NCBI RefSeq assembly: GCF_033096005.1
Contig: NZ_AP026803.1
Span: 602,501-666,500, forward strand
From: Lactobacillus xylocopicola
GTDB lineage: Bacteria; Bacillota; Bacilli; Lactobacillales; Lactobacillaceae
DNA: 64,000 bases
Direction of reading: 5' to 3'
Both the position numbers and the translations under genes were made by a program. The notes beneath the pieces are model-generated. The model saw nothing but the letters and a program-made list of their open reading frames with translations, ran no database searches and had not been told where the DNA came from. Positions 19,419-28,608 of this stretch are shown here, in pieces. Each line of letters opens with the position of its first letter. Position 1 is the stretch's first letter.

Positions 19419-22218
19419 GTAAAAATTTCCTTTCACTAGCTAATGGTGTTTTAGCCATAATTGATTTAATTTCAGCAAATTCTTCAGCAGAAATATTGAT
19501 AAACGGCAATGTTTCATTTAATTCAAGTAATGAGTTCGATCCGAAAGTCTTTAGGTTTTCGGGACGCTTTAAAAAGGTGAAGACGCCGCTAATTGCTTGT
19601 AATTTAGTCACTAATTCTTGGTCAGCCATTATCTGGTTGACTGACATAGCTAAATTGTAGTATTCAAGGTAGCTGGTATGTGGACGGTAAGTAATAGTGT
19701 AGCGTCCACTTACTAGTTTTAAGGGCAAGCTTTTGGCAGCCCCATTAACTACTACTGTGTTAGCAACACGTGGCAGTTTAACAGTCACTTCCTGGCCAAA
19801 GGGGATATTTAATTCTATTTTGATGGTGTGGTTTTTATCTGTTTCCAGCCGATAATCGACTTCTAAGTTACCGTATGAGCTTTTATAGTGTCCCTGGACG
19901 TGTTTAAGGCGGTAGTCAAATTGCGGGGCAAAAGTTACTTGTTGGTAGCCATTCTTTTGGGCGGCTAACCCCAAAACTTGCTGGTAGACCCATTGCATAA
20001 CGGCTCCTATGGAGTAGTGGTTCAATGAATTCATTCCCTCAGGATTCATTGAACCGTCCGGCAAGACAGAATTCCAACGTTCCCAAATAGTTGTTGCGCC
20101 AAGATCAACAGCATAAAGCCAACTAGGAAAGTCTTTGTTCAAGAAAATTTGCATGGCTAGCTTGTGCTCGCCATTTTCTGAAAGAACTTGGCAAATTATA
20201 GGGGTGCCGACAAAACCGGTCTTTAAGTGGTTATTGTCCTTGCGAAGACGGTTAACCAGATCCTTGACAACACGATTTTTATGTTCTTTTGAAACGAGGT
20301 TGAAGTGTAAGGCAAGTGCATAAGCAGTCTGGGTATCAATAGCCAGCCGGCCAGTAGTTGTGATGTATTCATTAGCAATTGCTTCTTTAACTCTCTGGGC
20401 TTGGTCAGAATAATGTTGGGCCTCATTTTGGAATCCAAGAACTTTAGCAGCTCGCGCGACAATCAAACTAGAATAATAATAGTAAACCGAAGCAATAAAG
20501 TCTTCATCCGTTTTACCTGTTGGAATGGCGGGATTTTCGCCATCTAAGGAGAGCCAGTCGCCAAATTGAAAGCAACCAGTCCACAAGTCCCTGGTTGAGC
20601 TTGCTTGGCTAATCCAATTGACCCAGGCCTTCATGTTTGAATAATTTTGCCGTAAAATAGCTGGATCATTATAGGCCTGGTAAACTGTCCACGGAATAAC
20701 GGTAGCGGCATCACCCCAAATTGCGGCACCACCACTATCATTGCCAAATGCAGGGGCATACATGGGCAACATGCCTTGGTGAGTCTCCTGTTCAATTTTC
20801 ATATCTTGAGCGTATTTTTTAAAGAAAGCATAACAGTCCATATTTAGGACAGCGGTCCCGACAAAAACAGCAGCATCGCCAGACCAGCCTAACCGTTCAT
20901 CTCGTTGGGGACAGTCGGTAGGAATATCAAAAAAGTTGCTCTTTTGTCCCCAGACGATATTTTGTAAGAGGCGGTTAACCTTCTCATTATCAGTCTTAAT
21001 GCTACCAGTTACTGCCATATCAGAGTAAATAACGGCTGCTCTAAAGTCCCTTTTATTTAGTGGCTTGGTGTTACCAGTTACCTTAACGTAACGGTAGCCA
21101 AAGTAAGTGAAGTGGGGCCGTACCCACTTGGACTTTCCGCCGGAAGTATAATGAAAAGCAGCTCTGGCTGCCCTTAAGTTATCCCGGTAAAAATTGCCAT
21201 TTTGTAAAATTTCGCCTACTTGTAGTTTGATGGTTGTACCGGTTGGCTCTTGGTTGAACAGTTCAGGCCAACCAGCATGATTTTGTCCAAAGTCTAAAAC
21301 GGTTTCGCCTGCAGGGGTATAAATAATTTTTTTAACAGGTAGATATTCTTTAACTTCAAGTGGCAAGCTTAGCCGATCCTGCAAAATACTTTTGGAATAA
21401 TCAAGTTTAATAGCGGGTTGCCAATTAGCAGGTTCGCTAGAATCGTCGTAATCTTCGCCATAATATATTGCTGAATGAGTAATTTTTCCAGCGGTGGTTA
21501 ACCAAGAATTATCGCTTACGATGATTTCTTCTGAACCATCAGTGTAGTGAAGATGAAGTTCAGCTAGTGCCATTTGACGGTTACCATAAATATTTTCCTG
21601 GCCGCCCTCAAAACCGAAATTGCCTTTATACCAGCCATCACCCAAGGAAATTAACAGTTCTTGGTTGGTAGCTGGGTGCAGAAAGTTGGTTACATCGTAG
21701 GTTTGGACTTGCGTTAACTGATCATAGGCCGTAATGCCAGGAGCCAGTACTTCTGCACTGATTTTCTTGCTGTTTAAGTAAGTTTCATAGACTCCTAAGC
21801 CAGTCATGTAAAGTCGTGCCTGGGCTATTTTTTTATGCAAGCGGAATTCTTTTTTAAGAAGGGTGTTTTGCAGGTGATGATCAGGATTACCGATCCAGCT
21901 TGCGGTAAAGGGTTCGTCCATTTTGCCCGTTTCAAAAAAACTGGTCTTACTTCTTTCAGTAGCTGCATTTTTGATTGAAACAGTCACTGCGTAGCGCGTG
22001 CGCGGAATTAGGTTAATTTCAAAATCAAAAAAATTGTTGCTATATTTTTCCCAAGCAGATTCGTAAACAACGGTATCGGCGGTCACAGTGATTTTTTTCT
22101 GGGCATCTTGTGGTGGCTCTGAACTACTTACGTCGAAGGTGACATGTAGGTGATTATCTAACTGATAGCCTAGGGGCTCGGTTAAGTGGTTAATTGCCAG
22201 CTGATTAATTGCAATCAT
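19399..22218 (-). CDS. Alpha-L-rhamnosidase, GH78
   Basis: This 939-residue enzyme of glycoside hydrolase family 78 removes terminal alpha-L-rhamnose from plant glycosides. It has N-terminal beta-sandwich domains (residues 1-400), then the alpha/alpha-barrel with the family hallmark DCPQRDERLGWSGDA near 430 and ATTIWERWNSVLPDG near 705. A C-terminal beta domain and a short helical tail follow. No signal peptide is seen, so the substrate must be taken up first. It is followed by pgmB and preceded by a GH3 gene in one operon. Confidence 0.93.
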   Translation of the reverse strand: MIAINQLAINHLTEPLGYQLDNHLHVTFDVSSSEPPQDAQKKITVTADTVVYESAWEKYSNNFFDFEINLIPRTRYAVTVSIKNAATERSKTSFFETGKMDEPFTASWIGNPDHHLQNTLLKKEFRLHKKIAQARLYMTGLGVYETYLNSKKISAEVLAPGITAYDQLTQVQTYDVTNFLHPATNQELLISLGDGWYKGNFGFEGGQENIYGNRQMALAELHLHYTDGSEEIIVSDNSWLTTAGKITHSAIYYGEDYDDSSEPANWQPAIKLDYSKSILQDRLSLPLEVKEYLPVKKIIYTPAGETVLDFGQNHAGWPELFNQEPTGTTIKLQVGEILQNGNFYRDNLRAARAAFHYTSGGKSKWVRPHFTYFGYRYVKVTGNTKPLNKRDFRAAVIYSDMAVTGSIKTDNEKVNRLLQNIVWGQKSNFFDIPTDCPQRDERLGWSGDAAVFVGTAVLNMDCYAFFKKYAQDMKIEQETHQGMLPMYAPAFGNDSGGAAIWGDAATVIPWTVYQAYNDPAILRQNYSNMKAWVNWISQASSTRDLWTGCFQFGDWLSLDGENPAIPTGKTDEDFIASVYYYYSSLIVARAAKVLGFQNEAQHYSDQAQRVKEAIANEYITTTGRLAIDTQTAYALALHFNLVSKEHKNRVVKDLVNRLRKDNNHLKTGFVGTPIICQVLSENGEHKLAMQIFLNKDFPSWLYAVDLGATTIWERWNSVLPDGSMNPEGMNSLNHYSIGAVMQWVYQQVLGLAAQKNGYQQVTFAPQFDYRLKHVQGHYKSSYGNLEVDYRLETDKNHTIKIELNIPFGQEVTVKLPRVANTVVVNGAAKSLPLKLVSGRYTITYRPHTSYLEYYNLAMSVNQIMADQELVTKLQAISGVFTFLKRPENLKTFGSNSLLELNETLPFINISAEEFAEIKSIMAKTPLASERKFLHERRTF

Positions 22219-22232
22219 TGTTGTAGTCTCCT

Positions 22233-23936
22233 CTACAAATGGGTATCAAAGCTGCCGCAGAAAGGATCGACGGGATTTTTACCGACAAATTCTTCTTGTC
22301 CCATCATCTTTTTAATAAGGGCATCGATGGTTACATCATTTCCGGTGTAGGCATTGATATAAGTCGAAACCATTGGGACATCAAACAAGTGATATGGGTT
22401 GCAAGTTGAAACAAAAACGGTGGGAATATCCCTCATAAACCAAGGTGCATCCGCAGCCATCAAGTGCACCCAGTTCAGTCTAGTGGTAGTTTGGTTGCTA
22501 GCGGTCTCCACGTTGGCAACATAGAGAGCTAAATCGAAGCGGTCTTGCTCATATCGAATTCCGCCAGCAAAAACTTCCTTGAAGTCTAAGTTTTTTTGCT
22601 CAAAAACAGTGACTAGAAAACCTTTTTCTGCAAGTTTTTGCTTAAATTTAGCTGTTACCTGACCGCCTTCCTTAAAGCCACCATCGTCCGTGTCACCTAA
22701 AACAACCAAACGGACCCGGGGATATTTTTGGGGCGTAAGGGGTAGGAGTTGGTCTCGGTCCTTTACCAAAGTTACGGCTTCTTTAGCCACTTTAGCAGCA
22801 AGTTCCTGGTGTTTAGTTAGTTGTAAGTCAATTCTGTTTTTTGCCGGCTCACAAAGTTGGTTGTTAGTATCCATAACTCCTTGCGCAACTTTAGTGGCAA
22901 TAATTCTAGTTACGGCTTCGTCAACGCGCTTCATTGTGATGATGCCGCGTTCAACAGCATCAGTAATATATTGATAATCTTCGTCAATGTCCTTATTAAA
23001 AAGAATCATATCTATTCCAGCATTGATGGTTGCGGGCAGGGCCTTTGCGCGAGGCAAGATGGCATTATAACCAATCATTGGCGTAGCATCAGTAATGGCC
23101 AAGCCGTTGAAGTTTAAAGTTTGCCGAAGTAGACCATCAATTAAGAGTTTAGAAGTAGAAGCGGGGCGTAAGTCTTGGTCGCTGATCCCGGCTTGCAATT
23201 TGCGTTCCCATGCTGGTTGCATAATGTGCCCAATCATAATGCTGGGAAGGCCGTTTTCAATTAGATGACGGTAGATTTGCCCGTATGATTCCAGCCATGC
23301 AGTGGTCGAAAGTGAGTTGATTGAACTTACTAGATGTTGGTCGCGTTCATCTACTCCGTCCCCCGGAAAATGCTTGGCTACCGGAATTATCTGATTGGCC
23401 TTAAGACCGGCAATCTGAGCGTCTGCCATGCTGCTGACCTGCTCTTGGTCACTACCAAAGGTCCGGACATTCATGATTGGATTGTGGAAGTTTTGATCAA
23501 GATCAACAATTGGCGCAAAGGACATATTGCAACCAACTTGCTTTGCTTCATAACCAGAGACTTCACCGAGATTATAAGCATTTTCCGTATTAGCGGTGGC
23601 AGCAACTTGTAAGGGCCGGCCAAACCAGGTACCGCCATTAACTAAGCCATTACCGCCGGCTTCTAAATTGGCTGCGATAAAAAGTGGGGTGGTACTAGAC
23701 TTTTGTGAAGTCATGATGGCATGTTGCAGTTTTTGGGCGTCATCTGGACGATACATAATGCCGCCCGGTTGATAAGTTTTAACAAATTTTTGCAATTCAT
23801 TGCTTTCCCCAACTTGCCCAATGACAAAGAAGAGTTGACCAATTTTTTCATTAGTTGACATACCCGCGACTTTTCTATTAACAAAGTCGATTTGAGAAGC
23901 AGATAAGTTGTACGGCTTCCTAGATAGATCTGTCAT
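22233..23936 (-). CDS. GH3-family glycoside hydrolase (NagZ-like motifs)
   Basis: This 567-residue cytoplasmic enzyme has a GH3 barrel in the first 340 residues and a C-terminal alpha/beta domain. KHFPGDGVDERDQHL near residue 188 has the Asp-x-His dyad used as acid/base in NagZ-type beta-N-acetylglucosaminidases, and LAITDATPMIGYN near 280 contains the Asp nucleophile. It could be a hexosaminidase or a beta-glucosidase. It is the first gene of the GH3-GH78-pgmB operon, divergent from the AraC regulator. Confidence 0.87.
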   Translation of the reverse strand: MTDLSRKPYNLSASQIDFVNRKVAGMSTNEKIGQLFFVIGQVGESNELQKFVKTYQPGGIMYRPDDAQKLQHAIMTSQKSSTTPLFIAANLEAGGNGLVNGGTWFGRPLQVAATANTENAYNLGEVSGYEAKQVGCNMSFAPIVDLDQNFHNPIMNVRTFGSDQEQVSSMADAQIAGLKANQIIPVAKHFPGDGVDERDQHLVSSINSLSTTAWLESYGQIYRHLIENGLPSIMIGHIMQPAWERKLQAGISDQDLRPASTSKLLIDGLLRQTLNFNGLAITDATPMIGYNAILPRAKALPATINAGIDMILFNKDIDEDYQYITDAVERGIITMKRVDEAVTRIIATKVAQGVMDTNNQLCEPAKNRIDLQLTKHQELAAKVAKEAVTLVKDRDQLLPLTPQKYPRVRLVVLGDTDDGGFKEGGQVTAKFKQKLAEKGFLVTVFEQKNLDFKEVFAGGIRYEQDRFDLALYVANVETASNQTTTRLNWVHLMAADAPWFMRDIPTVFVSTCNPYHLFDVPMVSTYINAYTGNDVTIDALIKKMMGQEEFVGKNPVDPFCGSFDTHL

Positions 23937-24121
23937 ATTTTTCCTCCATCTGATATAAATATAAATTAAAGTTTAGCTTTATTTTATGCTAGTACCCCCA
24001 TTCTTGCTATTGCTAAAAGACATATAAGTTGTGTTGATTTCACAGTTTTTTATACAATGAAGTTACTGCAGGGTAAATATTGATGTAAATTATTAGAGAC
24101 TAAGGAAGGCGGCAAGAACAG

Positions 24122-25132
24122 TTGAAAGAGCAAATTTTACGATTACTGCGAAAAAACAATTCTCCCAAAGACTGGGCAGACGTGTTAGCAGCGGTTGAAA
24201 AGAATGGTAATCTGACTGAACAGGTAGGCAGAATTGGCGATGAACCGGTCTACCGCTTCTTTGACACGTATTCTGACCACTTAATTCTTAATAGTAGTTC
24301 GATCTCAATTGCGGTTCAACCCACTGAATCTTTCATACCTTTTCACACACATGATTATGTAGAAATTATGATTCCATTGGTAAAAGATTGCACAGTGGTT
24401 TTAGAACATTCGGAAGTCACGGTTAAAAAGGATGACTTAATCTTCATGGGTAATAGGACGATTCATAAGGTTCAGCCAATTGACAAAAATAGTGTTGTGG
24501 TCAACATTGCCCTAAGAAGTTCAGCATTTTCGTTAAATGAACTCGACTATTTAAATCGCAAAGAAAAAGGTTCCAATATTTCTAACATACTCTTTTCTCT
24601 GTTGTCAGATGAAGAATATGGGGAGGGGCGTTACAGCTTATTTGAGATTAACCATGATGCTAAAATCAGACAGCTAGTTTATGATCTGATAGCAGAGTAC
24701 TACCATCCTGATGTGCAATCCGATCAACTGATTCGGCTCGAGATGCTGACACTTTTTTCGCGCTTAATTCGCCAAGCTGCTAAGGCAGAAATTAAAGTAA
24801 AAGATTATCAAAAAAAGCATAACAATTTATTATCACTATTGTTGTATATTGAAAAACACTACAGTAATATTACCCTACAAAAAATGGCTACCCATTTTGG
24901 CTTCAACCCGAATTACTTATCAGATTATCTTAAAAAGCACACGGGCAAGACCTTTATTCAGTTGGTGCACTTGCAGCGCATCAATGTTGCGGCTGAATAT
25001 CTGACCTATACTACAGCGCCAATTGAGCGAATAGCCAATCGCGTTGGTTATGAGAATCCCTCTTACTTTTATAAGATCTTCAAAAAATATGTTGGAATAT
25101 CGCCGGCGCAATATCGTCAACAAAACGATTAA
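24122..25132 (+). CDS. AraC-family transcriptional regulator
   Basis: A 336-residue regulator with an N-terminal cupin-like sensor domain (FIPFHTHDYVEIMIPL near residue 80) and a C-terminal double helix-turn-helix (about residues 240-335; GFNPNYLSDYLKKHTGKTF and RVGYENPSYFYKIFKKYVG). The frame is closed by TAA at 24101, so the TTG at 24122 behind AAGGAAGG is the first usable start. It lies between divergent glycosidase genes and probably activates both groups in response to a plant sugar. Confidence 0.88.
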   Translation: MKEQILRLLRKNNSPKDWADVLAAVEKNGNLTEQVGRIGDEPVYRFFDTYSDHLILNSSSISIAVQPTESFIPFHTHDYVEIMIPLVKDCTVVLEHSEVTVKKDDLIFMGNRTIHKVQPIDKNSVVVNIALRSSAFSLNELDYLNRKEKGSNISNILFSLLSDEEYGEGRYSLFEINHDAKIRQLVYDLIAEYYHPDVQSDQLIRLEMLTLFSRLIRQAAKAEIKVKDYQKKHNNLLSLLLYIEKHYSNITLQKMATHFGFNPNYLSDYLKKHTGKTFIQLVHLQRINVAAEYLTYTTAPIERIANRVGYENPSYFYKIFKKYVGISPAQYRQQND

Positions 25133-25297
25133 GCGGACTGACAACTTATTTGTCAGCCCGATTTTGCGGTAGTTGCTTAAAAGAAAACTGGGAAATGAAT
25201 ATAATTTGTCTGCTTTTTGAATATGGTTATCTTGGGATCTGACTAATATACTTTATTTGAAAATGAAAGCGAATAAAAGTATTAAGGAGAAACGAAA

Positions 25298-26572
25298 GTG
25301 AAAAAATTCCAAAAATGGCTAGAAAAATACCTAGTCCCATTTTCAAACAAATTAGGGCAAAACAAGGTCCTGCAAAGCATTTCGGCTGGAATGGTAATGA
25401 CGCTGCCAGTCACAATTGGCGCCTCAATTTTCTCGATTTTTGCTAGTTTTCCGATTAAGCCAGTAGCTGATTGGTTTGCAAAGATTGGCGTGACCAGTTC
25501 GATGACAGCTATTGTCAATGGTACGATGAACATTTTGGCGGTTTTTATTGCCTTTTCAATTGCCTATAACTATGCGCAAAAGGCTAATGCCAATGGTGCC
25601 ATTGCTGGATTATTCAGTTTAGCCAGTTTTTTTATTTTGATGCCACAAGTTGTTCCGGGCAAAAAGCCAGTGAACGCTTTTCAAATTACTTATCTAGGTA
25701 GTGAAGGGATTATTGTTGCAATTTTACTTTCTGTTTTAATTGGCGTATTTTACGTGAAATTAAGTAGAAATAAGAAATTGACGATTAAGTTACCAGATTC
25801 GGTACCAAGCATGGTCAGTTCTTCACTCGAACCTCTGATTATTGGGATCATTATCTTTATAGCAGTTTTTATGGTTAGAGTGATTTTTGATTTTTCACCA
25901 TTTGATAGTGTCTTTGACTTTATTAATAAGTTAATTACAAGTCCACTGCTGCACGTTGGTGGTTCACCGATTACCTTAATTCTCATTATGGTTTTGTCAA
26001 ATCTATTGTTTACGTTTGGTATTCATCCAGCGGCAATTCAATCTGTGATTATTCCAATTGTTATCTCAATGATGGTGGGCAGTACGCCTGCATATCAGGC
26101 TGGTAAAACGATTCCTTATTTAAGCAATCTAGTAGTGTTTGCCTTTTCAAATAATGATGCCGCAGGTGCCACCCTTAGTTTAGTGTTAATTGCACTACTT
26201 TTTGGAAAATCAAAGCGGTACAAAGAATTCTTCAAGGTATCAGCTTTACCTAACATTTTTAATATCAATGAACCAATTATTTTTGGAATGCCAATTGTGT
26301 TAAATCCACTGATGTTTATCCCATTTATTCTGTCCAGCTTTATTTCTGGCGGGGTAGCTTTGTTGGCAGTTAAAGTTGGTTTTATAACCAATTACAATCC
26401 GAGCCTGGGCATGGGGATGCCGTGGACAATGCCTAAGTTAATTTCTGATGCAATGATTATGGGCTGGCAGGGTGCAGTTGTATGGTTGATTAACTTTGCA
26501 TTGATGGTTGTTGTTTATCTGCCCTTCTTTAGAGTAGCTGACAACCAAGCTTTTGAGGAGGAAAATAAATAA
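25298..26572 (+). CDS. PTS system EIIC component, cellobiose/beta-glucoside type
   Basis: This 424-residue integral membrane protein has about ten transmembrane segments and the CelB/LicC-type EIIC pattern, including FTFGIHPAAIQSVIIPIV and FNINEPIIFGMPIVLNPLMFIPF with the conserved NEP. It imports beta-glucosides with phosphorylation, needing EIIA and EIIB supplied elsewhere, since neither is in the window. AAGGAGAAA precedes the start. A weak cre-like sequence lies at 25264-25277. The GH1 gene follows after two bases. Confidence 0.92.
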   Translation: MKKFQKWLEKYLVPFSNKLGQNKVLQSISAGMVMTLPVTIGASIFSIFASFPIKPVADWFAKIGVTSSMTAIVNGTMNILAVFIAFSIAYNYAQKANANGAIAGLFSLASFFILMPQVVPGKKPVNAFQITYLGSEGIIVAILLSVLIGVFYVKLSRNKKLTIKLPDSVPSMVSSSLEPLIIGIIIFIAVFMVRVIFDFSPFDSVFDFINKLITSPLLHVGGSPITLILIMVLSNLLFTFGIHPAAIQSVIIPIVISMMVGSTPAYQAGKTIPYLSNLVVFAFSNNDAAGATLSLVLIALLFGKSKRYKEFFKVSALPNIFNINEPIIFGMPIVLNPLMFIPFILSSFISGGVALLAVKVGFITNYNPSLGMGMPWTMPKLISDAMIMGWQGAVVWLINFALMVVVYLPFFRVADNQAFEEENK

Positions 26573-26574
26573 GG

Positions 26575-27999
26575 ATGAGTAATTATTATCAGCTTGCAGA
26601 TGACTTTCCCCAAGACTTTTTGTGGGGGGCGAGTACTTCTGCCTTTCAGGTCGAAGGTGCCGCCAAAATTGATGGTAAGGGTATTACCGTGGCGGATCAA
26701 CGTTCTAAAAAAGGTAAATATCTTGATACTTCAATTTCAGTTGACCACTATCATCACCTTGAAGAAGATGTTGCGTTAATGGCTGAACTCGGCCTAAAAA
26801 GTTACCGTTTTTCAATTTCTTGGGCCCGTATTTTTCCTCATGGAAATGATGAAAAACCCAATCAAAAGGGGGTTGATTTTTATGACAAATTAATCAAGTT
26901 GTTAGTGAAAAATAAGATTGAGCCCATCGTTACACTATTTCATTTTGACTGTCCCGTAGCCTTAGTCGAACAGTATGGCGGCTGGGCTAGCCGCCGAGCA
27001 ATAACGGACTATTATCGCTATGCCAAAACCCTGTTCGAATTGTATGGTGATCGGGTAAATTACTGGTTAACGATCAATGAGCAATCTTTACTGGCAAATG
27101 TACCAGCGATGAACGGAATTAAAGATGATAATATGCTCAAGTTGCGGCAAAAAGGTGAAAATTCCAATTACAACATGTTCTTGGCACAAGCAAAGGTTTA
27201 TGCGCTATGCCATGAGCTGTTTCCTGAAGCAAAAATTGGGCCAGCAGTTTCGTATATGACGAATTTCCCTTATGACCATACATCAGCCAATGCCTTAAAG
27301 AGCAAGTCGATGGAAGATTTGATTTCTTTTATTGACATGGATGTAGCCTTGAGAGGTGAATTACCGTCTTATTACCTGCGCTACTTAAAAGATAATAAAT
27401 TAGTTTTAGATATTCACGATGGTGACGAAGAAATATTGCAAAACGGGCGGGCCAACTTTCTTGGACTAAACTGGTATTCAACTTCGGTTTTCAAACTTAG
27501 TCACCAAGAAAATCCCAAAATGCTTGCTGGTGTAATTTCAAACGTTGAGAAGGTAAGGGATAAGCGGTTAATGAACTCTGAATGGGATTTTTCGTACGAT
27601 CCGGTAGGCTTGCGGTTTGCATTGCAAAAGGTTAATGATCGTTATCCTAACATCCCAATCATCATTACCGAATGCGGCTGGCCTGAGCGGGAAGAACTGG
27701 ATAATGGGGCAGTTCATGATCAAAAGCGAATTAAGTACTTGAATGGACATATTTTTGAATTGCGGGAAGCGATAAGAGATGGGGTCAACGTAATATCCTT
27801 TAACCCTTGGTCCTTCCTGGATTTATTAAGTGTTAATGATGGCATGGATAAGCGCTATGGCTTAGTTTTCGTTAATCGCGACAACGAGTCGGAAAAAGAC
27901 CTGGCAAGATATCCAAAGGATAGTTTTTACTTTTACCAAAAGGTAATCAAGACCAACGCCAAGAATGTCGTTGAGTTAAACATTAACGAAGCAAAGTAA
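26575..27999 (+). CDS. GH1 family 6-phospho-beta-glucosidase-like enzyme
   Basis: This 474-residue GH1 enzyme should hydrolyse the phosphorylated beta-glucoside delivered by the preceding EIIC. DFLWGASTSAFQVEGAAKIDGKG is the N-terminal signature. The acid/base Glu is E169 in TINEQ (usually TxNEP), and the nucleophile is E366 in IITECGWPE (usually ITENG). Both catalytic Glu residues are present but the flanking residues differ from textbook motifs. It is coupled tightly to the EIIC gene and ends the operon. Confidence 0.88.
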   Translation: MSNYYQLADDFPQDFLWGASTSAFQVEGAAKIDGKGITVADQRSKKGKYLDTSISVDHYHHLEEDVALMAELGLKSYRFSISWARIFPHGNDEKPNQKGVDFYDKLIKLLVKNKIEPIVTLFHFDCPVALVEQYGGWASRRAITDYYRYAKTLFELYGDRVNYWLTINEQSLLANVPAMNGIKDDNMLKLRQKGENSNYNMFLAQAKVYALCHELFPEAKIGPAVSYMTNFPYDHTSANALKSKSMEDLISFIDMDVALRGELPSYYLRYLKDNKLVLDIHDGDEEILQNGRANFLGLNWYSTSVFKLSHQENPKMLAGVISNVEKVRDKRLMNSEWDFSYDPVGLRFALQKVNDRYPNIPIIITECGWPEREELDNGAVHDQKRIKYLNGHIFELREAIRDGVNVISFNPWSFLDLLSVNDGMDKRYGLVFVNRDNESEKDLARYPKDSFYFYQKVIKTNAKNVVELNINEAK

Positions 28000-28402
28000 A
28001 AGGACCGAAAATAGGCTTGGCTAAGATTGATATATCGACCTGAATGATGGCTAGAACTAAGCTCCCGGCTCAAGCCAATCAGTTGATGAGTAGATAGCAA
28101 ACTAGTAGGCTGTATTTTATCTAAGTATCTAAAGAGCTGTAAATTTAATAGTTTACAGCTTTTTGTGTGACTGATGATGGGATTAAATTACATAACTAAC
28201 AATTGGTTAGTGAATCGATAATTTTAGCTAAAGCAAATTAAAAAAGTTTATTAATGCTTACGATTGTAAACATTTTGCAACAATAACATTTATAACAACG
28301 GGTTGCTAGAATAATCTTTTTAGACATTTAAATAACGCCCAAGGGGGTCGATTTTGTCCGTGAATCCGGTATAATTAGGGTATCTCAAAGGAGGTTTTAG
28401 CA
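28000..28402. other. Gene-free interval after the GH1 gene
   Basis: AT-rich DNA with no convincing coding potential on either strand. It contains the terminator at 28135-28164 and a TATAAT at about 28370, which probably serves the mini-protein gene at 28403. Confidence 0.6.
28135..28164 (+). terminator. Intrinsic terminator of the EIIC-GH1 operon
   Basis: AGCTGTAAA pairs with TTTACAGCT across an eight-base loop and is followed by TTTT. Confidence 0.85.
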
Positions 28403-28579
28403 ATGATGTGTGATAATATTTATCTCAAAGTTTTATGGGTAATTGTTTATGCGATTACCGCTTACTATACTTTTACGGGCAATATGATGATGGGAATGTA
28501 CTGGATGGCTGGTGGGATGCTAGCCCAAGCCGTAGTTGATTTGGTTTACCACTTTATGCCTGGCAGTAAGAAATGTTAA
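28403..28579 (+). CDS. Small Met-rich membrane protein, unknown function
   Basis: A 58-residue product starting with two Met codons behind the perfect ribosome site AAAGGAGG. It has one or two hydrophobic stretches (VLWVIVYAITAYYTF and GMLAQAVVDLVYHF) separated by NMMMGMYWMAGG, and ends in SKKC. The strong ribosome site, a TATAAT about 30 bases upstream and a dedicated terminator support a real gene. No family is recognised; metal handling is only a guess from the Met content. Confidence 0.75.
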   Translation: MMCDNIYLKVLWVIVYAITAYYTFTGNMMMGMYWMAGGMLAQAVVDLVYHFMPGSKKC

Positions 28580-28580
28580 A

Positions 28581-28608
28581 AAGCAGCTTCAGCTGAAGCT
28601 GCTTTTTT
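28581..28608. terminator. Bidirectional terminator
   Basis: A 24-base perfect palindrome (AAGCAGCTTCAG and its complement) with T residues on the plus strand. It touches the stop codon of the minus-strand hydrolase gene, so both convergent transcripts can use it. Confidence 0.85.
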
